Part shown: positions 53,684 to 63,814 of the stretch, piece after piece
How the letters are laid out: every line of letters starts with the position of its first letter
Numbering within the stretch: the first letter of the stretch is position 1
DNA from: Rhabdophis nuchalis
Lineage: Eukaryota > Chordata > Lepidosauria > Squamata > Natricidae
Assembly (NCBI GenBank): GCA_039707465.1
Contig: CM077644.1
Span: 221,607,962 to 221,671,961 of the forward strand
Reading direction: 5' to 3'
DNA: 64,000 bases
The notes under the pieces: model-generated
Database searches by the model: none
Seen by the model: the letters and a program-made list of their open reading frames with translations, nothing else
Told to the model about the DNA's origin: nothing
Translations under genes and position numbers: made by a program

Positions 53684-54540
53684 AGTTAAAGTTTTAAATT
53701 CTTATTGTTAAAGATAGCGTCTGGTGGATGAACAGTCCGCGAGGTCCAAGAAAAGGCAAAGTCTGTATCAAAGTTCAAAATGGGTGTTGTGTAAACTCCA
53801 GAGAGACAATTGCAAACTCCAATCCAACAAAAAAAGAAGGGCACACAATGGGAGAAACACTGAGAATTGTTTGAGTTGGTTCTGCATGTAAATTTTTTAA
53901 TCTTGTAAAATTGAAGGAATGTTCAGATCTCAAAGAAGGTTTTCTGCTGGGAGCAAAGAAGCACCATTTTTCCACCACTTTGGCAGTCGTGAAGAATTAG
54001 TAAAAGTTCCATTTCCACTCTAATGAGGCTCAGATACAAAGTCTCAAAGAGCAATTCCATATATGGTAATACTTTCGCTTTTAACTTGTAGAGAGTCGGA
54101 TGTTAGCTTTCTCTCTCTCCCCGCACCTGGGGAGCATTTTAAAATGCTGCTTTGTTTCCGAGGGGGGGTTTCTGCAAACTCCCCCCTCTATTTTTCCTTT
54201 TAAGAGGTTGAATACATCAAGCCAAAAAACATACAGTCCACAAAGTCAATGCTGAGCCTCGGTACGATCCTCCAGCTCCGGCATTTCAGCCCATCTTTTA
54301 AATGTCCATAGTTCCAGCGTTCCTTTGGCGAGAGGGCTTTCCCCCCCGCAGTCTGTCCTCCGGCTCCTGGGGCGAAGCAGGAACGACCCCCCCGACCGCC
54401 GTCGAGGTGGGGGTTTCACCGCCACCCGTACGGTGGGGGCTCCCTGCAAGAGCCCCCCCCAAAGGCGCCCACTGGAGAAACCAAGCGGCGGACATGTCCA
54501 AAACACGTCCGTCACGTCTGGAAGCTGAAACAACCGTTCA
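53684..54540 (-). promoter_or_regulatory. 5' UTR / internal promoter region of the HAL1-like element
   Basis: About 855 bp upstream of the ORF1 start. The distal 300 bp (54240-54540) is CpG-dense with G-runs, as expected for an L1-type internal promoter, and the proximal part is AT-richer. The ORFs here (54246-54584, 54302-54574) are not conserved frames. Full extent to the target duplication argues that the element is not 5'-truncated. Confidence 0.55.
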
Positions 54541-54720
54541 GGGGGAAACTTTCTTAAGATGCATTGCTTCATAAGGACCAGCATGAGTTTATCACAAATA
54601 AATCACACTAAATCAATTGGATCTTATTGTACAGAAAAAGATCACGTGATCAGAACAGAACTTGGAAGGGACCTTCAAGGTCTTCTAGTGCAACCCCCTC
54701 CTCAGAAGGAGATATTATAC

Positions 54721-55069
54721 CCGTGATGGCGAACCTATGGCACGGGTGCCACAGGTGGCACACGGAGCCATTTCTTAGGGCACGCAAGGCGTTACCCTGT
54801 CAGCTACAGTGCACATGTGTGCGCTGGCCAGATGATTTAGGCCTTCTTTTGAGGCTGTTGTTTGCCCTCTGGAGGCTTCAGGGAAGCTCCTGAAGCCTCT
54901 GGAGGGGGGGAAGGCTGTTTTCACCCTCTCCAGGCTCCTAGAAAGCCTCTGGAGCCTGGGGAGGGCAAAAAACGCACGCCAAAAGCAGGGGGTGATGCAC
55001 ATAGCATTATGGGTGTGGCACGCCCATGCACGCCCCCCTGCACTTTTTTGGCACTGTAGCCAAAACCAT
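54721..55069. mobile_element. hAT-type MITE of the 'CAGTGATGGCGAACC' family (element A)
   Basis: Left end CCGTGATGGCGAACC, interior TGGCACGGGTGCCACAGG and the mirrored GGAGGCTTCAGG / CCTGAAGCCTCTGG. The right end is decayed (GTAGCCAAAACCAT). The left flank is TATTATAC (54713-54720). The distal copy of its duplication seems to be the octamer used by element B. Confidence 0.75.
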
Positions 55070-55077
55070 ACCTATAC

Positions 55078-55174
55078 CAGGGGTCTGCAAAATCAGCTCT
55101 TTTAAGACTGGTGGACTTCAACTCTAGGAGTTGAAGTCCACCAGTCTTAAAAGAGCCGACTTTGCAGACCCCTG
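55078..55174. mobile_element. 97-bp foldback hAT-type MITE (element B)
   Basis: A near-perfect hairpin from CAGGGGTCTGCAAAATCAGC to its complement ending GACTTTGCAGACCCCTG. The flanks ACCTATAC and TACTATAC both resemble element A's left duplication TATTATAC. Sibling of the MITE at 28.95 kb. Confidence 0.85.
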
Positions 55175-55369
55175 TACTATACCCTTTCAGACAAAGGGCT
55201 GCCCAGTCTCTTCTTAAAAACCTCCAGTGATGAAGCACCTACAACTCCTAAAGACAAACTGCTCCACAGGTGAATTCTTCTCATTGTTAGGAAGCTTCTC
55301 CATAGTTCCAAGTTGTTTTTCTCCTTTATTGGTTTCCATCCATTGTTTCTTGATGACCTGATAAAGTTA

Positions 55370-56190
55370 TCAGTCGATCGTGAAATGGGATGGGATAGTT
55401 TTCAGCAGAGCTCTAATAGGCACCTCCGTGAGATTTCAATAGAGAAAATGACATCTTATTGGCTAACAAGCCAAATGATGCAACCAGTTTCACATGGATT
55501 ATATGCTTCAATAATTGACACAAATCTATAAATCAATGCTGCAAAATTTTGTTCAATGAGAAAAACTGACGTAATGATTGCATGTTATATACAAATGCTT
55601 AAACTAAAGCAATTGCATAAATCTGTCTACCTTGCCTACTAAGTATAGGCAAAAGAAGGGACGCCATTTAGGATGTTAGTTGGAAGGTAGTGAATGGCAT
55701 ATGGTCTGTGGTGAGGAAGGAGTGTCAAAAAAAGCAAAAGTGGCTGTATATAGGTCTGTTGCTCTGCCAGTTTGGTTGGTTATTCAAAGTTGGTTGGTTA
55801 TTCAAAGAGATGCATTAATATGAGTGGAATCTAGCAGTCATGTTGGAAGCAAGGATGGTTAGATAGAACAGACAGGTTGGACAGAAAGATATGGTGAATG
55901 ATATAAATGGACTTTTATTTTATTTTACTTTATTATTTTATTTTACTTTATTATTTTATTTCTATGCCTCATGACTTTAATTACTTTGGCTTGTTACTTA
56001 TTACTCCAATTCTGAATTTAGCGAAGTTTCCTTACCAGAAAGGAAAAGAGAGGGACAAGAATGTATGAAAAAGAAAAGAAATCTCCTAGATCCTCCGAAA
56101 GCACTGAAATCTTGAAGAGAGCTGTCTTACCAAATAGAATGACCAAACCAGCACTTACCTTCAAGTAATCCAATTGTAAGTCATTTAGAG
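55370..56190. other. Unassigned AT-rich sequence
   Basis: Short tandem duplications: GTTGGTTGGTTATTCAAAG (about 55772-55808) and TTTTATTTTACTTTATTA (about 55914-55962). No gene. Confidence 0.45.
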
Positions 56191-56208
56191 GTGCAGTAGT
56201 TAAATCCA

Positions 56209-56498
56209 CCAGAGTGGCTCAGTGGCTAAGACGCTAAGCTTGTCAATCAAAAAGGTCGGCAGTTTGTCGGTTCGAATCCCTAATGCCACATAAAGGAGTG
56301 AGCTTCTGTTACTTGTTCCAGCTTCTGGCAATCTAGCAGTTCAGAAGCATATAAAAATGCAACTGGAAAAATAGGGACCACATTTGTTGGGAAGATAACA
56401 GCGTTCCATGTGCCTTCAGTGTTTAGTCATGCTGGAGAACTGCCCTCTAGAGTCGAGAACAACTAGCACATATGTGCAAAGGGAACCTTTACCTTTAA
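56209..56498 (+). mobile_element. Sauria-type tRNA SINE
   Basis: AGAGTGGCTCAGTGGCTAAG head, B-box GGTTCGAATCCC, body, and tail CTAGCACATATGTGCAAAGG ending ACCTTTAA. TTAAATCCA flanks at 56200-56208 and 56499-56507. There is a small internal deletion before the tail (the 'GTTTAGTCATGCTGG' to 'ACTGCCCTCTAGAG' join) and a duplicated TCGG near the B-box. Confidence 0.9.
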
Positions 56499-56700
56499 TT
56501 AAATCCAATTGCTTGGAAATCATTGGTTACAGAAATAGATGTTCCTGCCTGGGCAAAACATCATCCCAGTAGTGTGCAAGGATTACTATTGTACTAGCTG
56601 AGAGTTTTCAGAGTTTTCAAGAGTATGGTAGCTCTGTGTAGTGTGATTATACACAAAATGGCTCAGACAATTTAGCTTCATTTAAAGAATGTTAATGATG

Positions 56701-56702
<2 letters not shown>

Positions 56703-56744
<42 letters not shown>
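56703..56744. repeat. (GT)n microsatellite
   Basis: About 21 GT units. Confidence 0.97.
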
Positions 56745-56747
<3 letters not shown>

Positions 56748-56759
56748 CGTGCACAAACA

Positions 56760-57255
56760 AATTAGTTTCAGGATTCACTGCATTGCATACACTTTGAAAG
56801 TGAGTTGATTCAGTAACCAAACTAAGTTGATTAGATAAATACAGCCAATAAGTGTGATACTTATTGAAGTGGCAGAGTCCAAAAACTTAGCTTTTCCTGG
56901 CCAAGCTCTTTTACCTTAACACCCCAAAGACAAATGGGACTCACAAGTCCTCCATGGAAGAAAAAACTCACCTGTTAAATTTCAGTCTGCCTTATCTGTT
57001 ATTAGCGGCACAATAGACTGTCACAATAGCTTCTTGAACTGTACCATTGTGGACTCTAACTGAAGGGTGATAGGAATAATAGGAAAAGGAAAGGAAGGAA
57101 GGAAGACAGAACTTCATCTGAAGAAAATTTCAGTTTATTGTAACATATGCAGCTCTACACTTTTTAAAATTAAGGTTTTTGAACTTCTCAAATACAATTG
57201 TGTTTTCAAGGGTCTTTTTATGATTGAGAGTTAAAGAAAATCTTTGATTCTCCAG
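56760..57255. other. Unassigned sequence
   Basis: No gene or recognised repeat. Confidence 0.45.
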
Positions 57256-57259
57256 ATTG

Positions 57260-57415
57260 TAACATGTTCAAAGGGAGAGATGCCTTCCCTTGATTGCCTG
57301 TTGTGAAGTTAGGTCGTTATCCTTCAGAAATCACTCCGAGGGCAGCCTGATTAATAGACCGATCCATCAAAATTGCTGGCTTTGGGTCAATGTCACATGG
57401 CCAGGCAGGGAGAAG
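57260..57415. promoter_or_regulatory. Candidate conserved non-coding element
   Basis: Repeat-free with AGTTAGGTCGTTATCCTTCA, GCAGCCTGATTAATAGACCG and TTGGGTCAATGTCACATGGC. Texture-based only. Confidence 0.25.
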
Positions 57416-57718
57416 GCCATGCATTATTCACTCCTCTTGCAGAAGGGCTTCAGCCACAAAATATGAATGCATGATGGATGGAAAGGACTGAGATCTACAA
57501 GAGGACAAAAGACCATACTTCCAGCTACATATACTGTATCCTAGCATGTAAGAGGAAGAACTGACTATCTGTCCCCACAAAATCCATGCAGGTTTTCCCC
57601 CAGGTTTTCCCAAGGTCATGGAATGGGTGTGTTGCAAATTGGGCATCCGACTTGGGACTTTAGTTTAAGAACTGGAGCCTGGCAGGCAGTCTATGCAACT
57701 TTATGTGAGTAAAGATCA

Positions 57719-57880
57719 GGGGTGAAATCGACTTACCTTTGCTACCGGTTTGCAAATGCGAGTGCGCGTGACATTGGAAAGAACCTTCCGCGCATACGCA
57801 GAGTGTCAAAACCAGAATGTGATGACTTCAAGGTGGGTGGGCGGAGCCTCCAGTCACCACCACTACCGGTTCCCCTGTAA
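57719..57880. mobile_element. hAT-type MITE relic of the 'CAGGGGTGAAATC' family
   Basis: Left end CAGGGGTGAAATCGAC and interior TTACCTTTGCTACCGGTTTG, as in the 25.99 kb copy. The right side is shortened, ending near TACCGGTTCCCCTG. Flanks GTAAAGAT and ATACAGAT are a weak duplication. Confidence 0.6.
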
Positions 57881-58009
57881 TACAGATCAAGCCATTTCAC
57901 TTCCAAATCAATAGATCACGTGATATGAAAATGACCCTGAAGAACTATAGCTGGATAGAGGAGATTAGCTGGACCCAATGAATAGACAGTCTGTCCAAAT
58001 TGAAGATGG

Positions 58010-58105
58010 CTTCTAATTGATCTTATGTCATGGCTGTAAGCTGCCTAGAAGAGCCCCATGGTGAGATAAGCGGCAAATAAATTTAACAAATAAAATAAAT
58101 GTCCT
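58010..58105 (+). mobile_element. LINE/SINE 3' tail, L2-like
   Basis: CTGTAAGCTGCCTAGAAGAG, GATAAGCGGCAAATAAATTT and an AATAAA-rich end resemble the common vertebrate L2-tail pattern. Confidence 0.45.
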
Positions 58106-58579
58106 ATCCTAGAAATCTTGCTGGCTGGTTGGTAAACCTGGCAGAAATTTTTGCATCAGTTGCTTCAGCTTTGCTCATTGGTTAGCTATTTTGGACAATC
58201 ATACCATTTGCTATCAAGTTTTGCCAGCAAACTGTGTAGCAAAACAGAAGAAACGGTCCCGGCCATGAGATGTGAAGCTGTCTCATATGAGATGTGTACA
58301 TTCTACATGATCTAGAATTCCAAGAGATTTATTAAGAGTTCAGCATGCCACCTGTTGGCTCACAATTATCTGCAATTAGGATTACAGACCTACTTTGAAA
58401 GACAAAGTTCAAAATGACTAATGTTACATAGCGCATGGGGGGAAAAAATAAAATATTTGCACAGATTGTCCCACCCATTTCTCTATTGGTCCCTATCCAC
58501 CTTTGGGGTGGGTGGGTGAGTTGAGCCTTTGGCTTTCTATCTAAGACTGGATGAAAGTTTCAACTCTAAGAAAAGTCAC

Positions 58580-58930
58580 CCACTCCTGACGGTAAGTAAG
58601 GCACACAAGTAGGGTCTAGAATTATTTCCTGCCCATAATAGATCCAATCAATCTTTCTGCTTTTAAAACTAACAGTACTGCAATACACTTTTCCTGTTAC
58701 CAAGAGCTACAGCAGCTCAAGTTCACCTTGCAGCCTGTTGAATCAACATAAAACCTTGAAAAGGACAAGATACCATATATATTACCATCTCCTGCTATAG
58801 TCTCTGTCATCAGTGCTGAGTGGCAATTAAAGCACCCTGCCAGGGCCAGACTGAATGAACAAACAATTCAAGCTGTCACAACAATTGTATTGTTGCCAAG
58901 GAGGTAACGTGCAGTCTGAAAGGTGTGTCC
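58580..58930. promoter_or_regulatory. Candidate conserved non-coding element with SOX-like palindrome
   Basis: Unique block with GGCAATTAAAGCACCCTGCC, CAGACTGAATGAACAAACAA and ACAACAATTGTATTGTTGCC (58878-58897), which presents facing ACAAT/ATTGT cores. No simple repeats, no transposon and no ORF. Confidence 0.4.
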
Positions 58931-59126
58931 TCCTGCGAGGTCTTCTGTGACATTGGAAAGATAATTTGTTTACTGGCTTTTTTATCCTAAAACTTATTTG
59001 TCACTTTTTTTTCTTGGATGATTTTCAAAGATGACCTATAAGCAAAGCTAAAGCATTAAGATAACTCTGTCAATCCAAGAGAGGAACGGTTGCAATGGTT
59101 GTTAAGTGAAGTTGAGAGACTTAGCA

Positions 59127-59173
59127 GGATATAGGATAGGATAGGATAGGATAGGATAGGATAGGATAGGATA
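59127..59173. repeat. (AGGAT)n pentanucleotide array at a CR1 3' end
   Basis: About nine ATAGG units directly join the CR1 terminus through ATAGAATAGCAGAGTTGG. Second instance in the window of a pentanucleotide array grown on a CR1 tail. Confidence 0.96.
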
Positions 59174-59690
59174 GAATAGCAGAGTTGGACGGGACCTTGG
59201 AGGTCTTCAAGTCCAACCCCCTGCTTATGCAAGAAACCCTACACCATTTCAGACAAATGGTTATCCAACATCGTAACAATTTCCAGTGTTGGAGCATTTA
59301 CAACTTCTGGAGGCAAGTTGTTCCACTGACTAATTGTTCTAGCTGTTAGGAAATTTCTCCTTAGTTCTAGGTTGCTTCTCTCCTTGATTAGTTTCTACCC
59401 ATTGCTTCTTGTCCTACCCTCAGGTGCTTTGGAGAACAGCTTGACTCCCTCTTCTTTGTGGCAACCCCTGAGGTATTGGAACACTGCTATCATGTCTCCA
59501 CTAGTCCTTCTTTTTGATTAAACTAGACATACTCAGTTCCTGCAACCATTTTAATAAGTTTTAGTCTCCAGTCCCCTCATCATCTTTGTTGCTCTTCTCT
59601 GCACTCTTTCTAGAGTCTCAACATATTTTTTACATCATGGCGACCAAAACTGATACCAAATCATATAAACCTGTTAAAAAGAGAGTAATT
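59174..59690 (-). mobile_element. CR1/L3 LINE 3' region, antisense
   Basis: From GCAGAGTTGGACGGGACCTT through TTCTCCTTAGTTCTAGGTTG, GGTATTGGAACACTGCTATC and GCTCTTCTCTGCACTCTTTC, about 515 bp. Stops in all frames of the ORF2 complement. One of the longest CR1 pieces here. Confidence 0.9.
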
Positions 59691-59699
59691 TCTAATTTG

Positions 59700-61440
59700 A
59701 TGGTAAAAACCATATTTTTTTATATTTATTACATAATCAGATGTATATTGTAGCTATTCAATTGATGGATTGGATTGGATTGGATGTTCAAGACTCAATC
59801 TTCAATGCAGGAGCATCTATGGGGTGAGGTGGGCGGGTCAAGAAACCAAGATGCTAATCATGATTGCATACTTAAGCCTGACTTCTTTTTCTTTTTACAT
59901 GATTTGTATGTGCGAAGACATTTATATCAAAAAAAAGTGTGGCTTTGATCACGATGTCATAAATGCATATTCATGTTTTTGACTCCTTCCTGAAGATGCC
60001 CATGCCTCAATGGACTATTTTTTGAGAAGTTCCTTTCTTTAGCAGTGTAACCTCAAAGATTTTATCTTGTTTTGTTTTGCTTTGATAGCTCTGGAGGTTT
60101 TGAAGTTTGCTTCTTGTGCATGGAGGCTGTACAGTTTGGTTTCATAAGCCACAGTCTTTCAGATTTGAACTTTGACAATAGAAAGCAGCATGAAAATAGA
60201 GAGTCCACAGATCAGATGTTCTTTTCAACCCTTAGGAAAAGAAATGAGATCACCAGTTTTAATTTTCATTGTGTATGCATTAAATCTAGGCAATTTACCA
60301 AAAATATGGGTTTAATTAATGCTTGGACAGAGACAGAAGTCCCAATGGCTATTGCTCATCTTTCCTGTTAATATCTTCTTTTGAAAAGTACCTGTGTACA
60401 AATTAATGGTATCTATGGAATCCCTGAGCAGAAGATCATAAGAACAGGTGAGGGTGAGGCGATTATAGAAGCCCCAATATTGTCTTCTTCCCCATATGTC
60501 CAACAAAAAACATTGTGTGTCTGAAAAATACAATTGCATTTCTTCTTCCCAGGTTTCATGCAGTGAAAAATAAAATGTTTCTTGTGAAGTGAGTTCTGGT
60601 GCAGATGTTAGAAAGTGTGAGCCAAACTCACTGTAGACCATATGGCTGGGATTCTGCTCAACTTAATTCCCTCTGGTTACATTTGTTAGCGTATATGTAC
60701 TTACAACTACCTTTCTTACTTGTTATGTTAGACTGAAAAAGAGATAGGAAAATGGAAAGGTTGCAAGATTTTCAACCTGATTTCCAGAGAATGCAATGTG
60801 CCATGTGCCAGGATAAAAACTAGGCTTTTGATGATTATCTGCACTAACTCCTAAATATTTGGAAAATTGCCCAGGAATAATCAACCTGTGAGTTGTGGCT
60901 GTCTTTAGTGCGTGTACTGAATATATAAATAATGATATGAAATTTGTTTTCATGCTAGCAGACTTATTTGTTGTCTGTGTTTGAATGTGTACAAATAAAC
61001 AGCAGAGAATTAGTTCTGCTACAGAGCTAAAAAGAAGGGATTGAGGAAAGCTATTTTAGCCCTGGGGTGAAATTGGCTGCCAACAAGCCTGTCTTGAGCA
61101 TCCTGAGAGTAGTAACACAGCCACATGTCAAAATAGGGAGAGATATCCCAGGAAGCCATGAGCCTTTGAAGGACTTACGTCCATGACAAGCATTGGATTC
61201 AGCCAGCATCTGGTCAAAAGACATTTATTAAGCCTTAGGAGTTAAGCAGAGCCAGCTATGGTTAGTAGTTTGGAGCTTGCCTGTGAATTCTAACATTGTT
61301 GACTAAACTTGGAAATCCTAGAAAACAGGCAATGGCCGATCACTGAGGTAGCACTACTAAGAAACTGTATGGATGCAATGACATGGATTTCTGTTCACTT
61401 TGAAGACAGACATCTTTACATATCTTCTCTCTTCTTGTCG
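59700..61440. other. Unassigned AT-rich sequence
   Basis: Short (GGATT)n at about 59767-59784. ORFs 60072-60371 (+) and 60312-60641 (-) have no recognisable domain. Confidence 0.45.
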
Positions 61441-61449
61441 CTGTACTGT

Positions 61450-61663
61450 GGTGGTGGGGTGGCACAGTGGTTAGAATGCAGTATTGCAAGCTAACTCTGC
61501 CGACTGTCAGCAGTTCGATTCTCATCGGCTCAAGGTTGACTTCCATCCTTCCGAGGTGGGTAAAATGAGGACCCAGATTGTTGGGGGCAATGTCTCTGTA
61601 AACCGCTTAGAGAGGGATGTAAAGTACTGTGATGCAGTATAGAACTCTAAGCGCTGTTGCTAT
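61450..61663 (+). mobile_element. tRNA-derived SINE (second family), with duplication
   Basis: GGGTGGCACAGTGGTTAGAA head, CAGTTCGATTCTCATCGG B-box, TTCCGAGGTGGGTAAAATGA body and tail AACCGCTTAGAGAGGGATG. TGTACTGT flanks at 61442-61449 and 61664-61671. Better preserved than the 2.2 kb copy. Confidence 0.85.
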
Positions 61664-61679
61664 TGTACTGTACATAGAG

Positions 61680-61975
61680 TAGGTCGTCCTCAACTTACCA
61701 GCATTTGTTTCACAACTGATCAAAGTTACGACTACGCGAGTGATTTACAATCAATCCTTGGATTTATGATCATCACAGCATCCCCACAGTCACATGATCA
61801 CAATTTTAAGACAGTTGCAGCATCCCAGGGTCAAATGATGACCATTTGCAACCTTCCCAGGCACCTTCTAACAAAGTCAAGGGAGAAGCTGGCACAGAAA
61901 GTTGCAAGTCCCAGTCACATGATGTCTCACATAATAACCACACTGCTTAACGATAAATTTTAATAGTCCCAATTG
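61680..61975. mobile_element. Dispersed repeat of the 'GTCCTCAACTTACC' family
   Basis: Left terminus GGTCGTCCTCAACTTACC, interior GATCAAAGTTACGACTACGC, GCATCCCCACAGTCACATGA and CACACTGCTTAACGATAAA. The right terminal repeat is lost. Probably a non-autonomous DNA transposon, class unassigned. Pieces also at 14.5 and 24.6 kb. Confidence 0.55.
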
Positions 61976-62134
61976 AGGTGATAAGCCACGGACCACCTTT
62001 ATGAGTGTTTCTTCAGCAGTGTACATCCCTGCACTCATAAACATGTTATATATCCATTATATAAATTATAAAATATATGCACATACAGTATATCCTTTCT
62101 TAGCAAGCACCTAGAAGCCAAGAGGAACATACAT

Positions 62135-62830
62135 AAGAACATAAGAACATAAGAATAGCCTTGCTGGAGCAGGCCACAGCCCATCTGGTCCAGCATTCTG
62201 TATCACACAGTGGCTCGCCATTTGCTTCAGGGTATTCCCAAGTAGATGTCTTCACCTGCTTATGATTCCCTGCAAATGGCATTGAGAAATATCCTGCCTA
62301 TCTCTCCATCCCGGAGGCATACATAATGATAGCCATGGATACCCTTGTTCTCCATGAACTCGTCTAATCCTTTCTTAAAGGTGTCGAGGCTGACAGCTGT
62401 CACCACTTCTTCTGGCAGGGAGTTCCATAGACCAGTGATCCTCTGGGTGAAAAAGTATTTCCTCTTATTTGTTTGAGGTCTAGCTTCCAAAAGTTTCACG
62501 GAGTGCCCCCTAGTTCTAGTGTTGTGCGATAGGGAAAACAGTTTTTCCTTTTCTACTTTGTCCACACCGTGCATGATTTTATAGACTTCAATCAGTCACC
62601 GTCATTCTAGAGTGAAGAAGCCCAGCCCGTTGCAGCCTCAGATGGTAAGGAAGGTGTTCCAGCCCCCTAATCATTCTGGTTGCCCTCCTCTGCACCTTTT
62701 CCATTTCCATAATATCCTTCTGAAGGTATGGTGACCAGAACTATACACAATACTCCAGATGGGGCCTCACCATAGATTTATAAAGAGGCAAATACATGCC
62801 AAATATACGGTTCTGGAGATTTCGTGATGA
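62135..62830 (-). mobile_element. CR1 LINE 3' region of a different subfamily, antisense
   Basis: The 3' tail is (AAGAACAT)n, then GCCTTGCTGGAGCAGGCCAC and CCATCTGGTCCAGCATTCTG, then the ORF2 complement. The minus frame 62574-62260 shows 'FFTQRITGLWNSLPEEVV'. It continues to GGTGACCAGAACTATACACA and CCAGATGGGGCCTCACCATA. About 700 bp. Resembles the bird/turtle-like CR1 lineage rather than L3. Confidence 0.88.
62260..62574 (-). pseudogene. C-terminal remnant of CR1 ORF2
   Basis: A 104-residue frame with 'LLEARPQTNKRKYFFTQRI' and 'GLWNSLPEEVVTAVSLDTF', the end of a CR1 ORF2. It lacks all catalytic parts and is dead. Confidence 0.7.
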
Positions 62831-62904
62831 ATCAGTGGTATTTGGCTTTTATATATATAGATGAAGAATTATATTAAGCTTTTTGCTTATACATTGCATT
62901 GTTT

Positions 62905-63425
62905 ATAAATACAATAGCAGAGTTGGAAGGGACCTTGAAGGTCATCTAGTCCAAGTCCCTGCCCAGGCAGGAAGCCCTATACCATTTCAGACAAATGGCT
63001 ATCTAACATCTTCTTAAAGACTTCCAGTGTTGGGGCATTCACAACTTCTGGAGGCAAGCTGTTCCACTGATTAATTGTTCTAACTGTCAGGAAATTTCCC
63101 CTCAGTTCTAGGTTGCTTCTCTCCTTGATTAGTTTCCACCCATTGCTTCTTGTCCTACCCTCAGGTGCTTTGGAGAACAGCTTGACTCCCTCTTCTTTGT
63201 GGCAACCCCTGAGATATTGGAACACTGCTATCATGTCTCCCCTAGTCCTTCTTTTTTATTAAACTAGACATACCCAGTTCCTGCCACCCTTCTTCATATG
63301 TTTTAGTTTCCAGTCCCCTAATCATCTTTGTTGCTCTTCTCTGCACTCTTTCTAGAGTCTCCACATCTTTTCTACATCGTGGTGACCAAAACTGAATGCA
63401 GTATTCCAAGTGTGGCCTTAATTAT
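62905..63425 (-). mobile_element. CR1/L3 LINE 3' region, antisense
   Basis: ACAATAGCAGAGTTGGAAGG through TCTGGAGGCAAGCTGTTCCA to TCCACATCTTTTCTACATCG and TATTCCAAGTGTGGCC. The minus frame 63234-62977 (85 aa) shows 'NFLTVRTINQWNSLPPEVV'. It lies 75 bp from the other CR1 subfamily copy. Confidence 0.92.
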
Positions 63426-63497
63426 TTGTATGTGTTTTTAATATCTGAGATAGCATATGTGCACCTATGCATCGCTCTTTGTTTATAATACCTATAT

Positions 63498-63498
<1 letters not shown>

Positions 63499-63531
<33 letters not shown>
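63499..63531. repeat. (GA)n microsatellite
   Basis: About 15 GA units. Confidence 0.95.
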
Positions 63532-63533
<2 letters not shown>

Positions 63534-63810
63534 TTAAAATACATGTGAAAGACAAAATATATATTCCCAGAAATAACGTATTGTCAAGCTCCCAAAAAAA
63601 CTAGCTGATTGGACGCATGGTAATTTTGGGTATTTTTTGTTTTTAGTGAAATGAGACAAAGTCATTGTAGAGTATTAAATGCTTAATGCAGAATTCTGTT
63701 TTTTTATATACATATATTTTAGTCCTTACTTTTTCATATATGTACAGAACTATCAATTCACATTACCTTTTCTTCCCATAGCCATATATTAAGAGTCTGA
63801 GATTTCTGTT
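63532..63810. other. Unassigned AT-rich sequence
   Basis: No gene or recognised repeat. Confidence 0.45.
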
Positions 63811-63814
63811 GCAA

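Larger units (their letters stand above)
52562..54540 (-). mobile_element. Full-length HAL1-like element: L1 5' UTR + ORF1 + 3' UTR + poly(A), no ORF2
   Basis: On the minus strand, a GC/CpG-rich 5' region (54540 to about 53684), an ORF1 (53683-52749) and a ~185-bp 3' UTR with CCAATAAAATTGC lead to a poly(A) tail (T run at 52559-52569). The target duplication GGGGGAAACTTT lies at 52550-52561 and 54541-54552. ORF2 (endonuclease plus reverse transcriptase, about 3.7 kb in L1) is absent: only ~185 bp separate the ORF1 stop from the poly(A). A complete insertion with a target duplication shows the ORF2-less form itself was copied, mobilised by an L1 in trans. This is the layout of mammalian HAL1 elements. 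The alternative is a later internal deletion in one L1 copy. Confidence 0.8.
54640..55365 (-). mobile_element. CR1 LINE fragment, antisense, carrying two nested hAT elements
   Basis: CR1 sequence at 54655-54720 (GGAAGGGACCTTCAAGGTC ... GATATTATAC) resumes at 55183 (CCTTTCAGACAAAGGGC, CTTCTTAAAAACCTCCAGTG ... TTTCCATCCATTGTTTCTTG). The gap is filled by the two elements listed next. Confidence 0.85.

Noticed and set aside
60312..60641. 109-aa minus ORF and the 99-aa plus ORF 60072-60371
   Set aside because: No domain or signal features, and neither is flanked by convincing splice sites.
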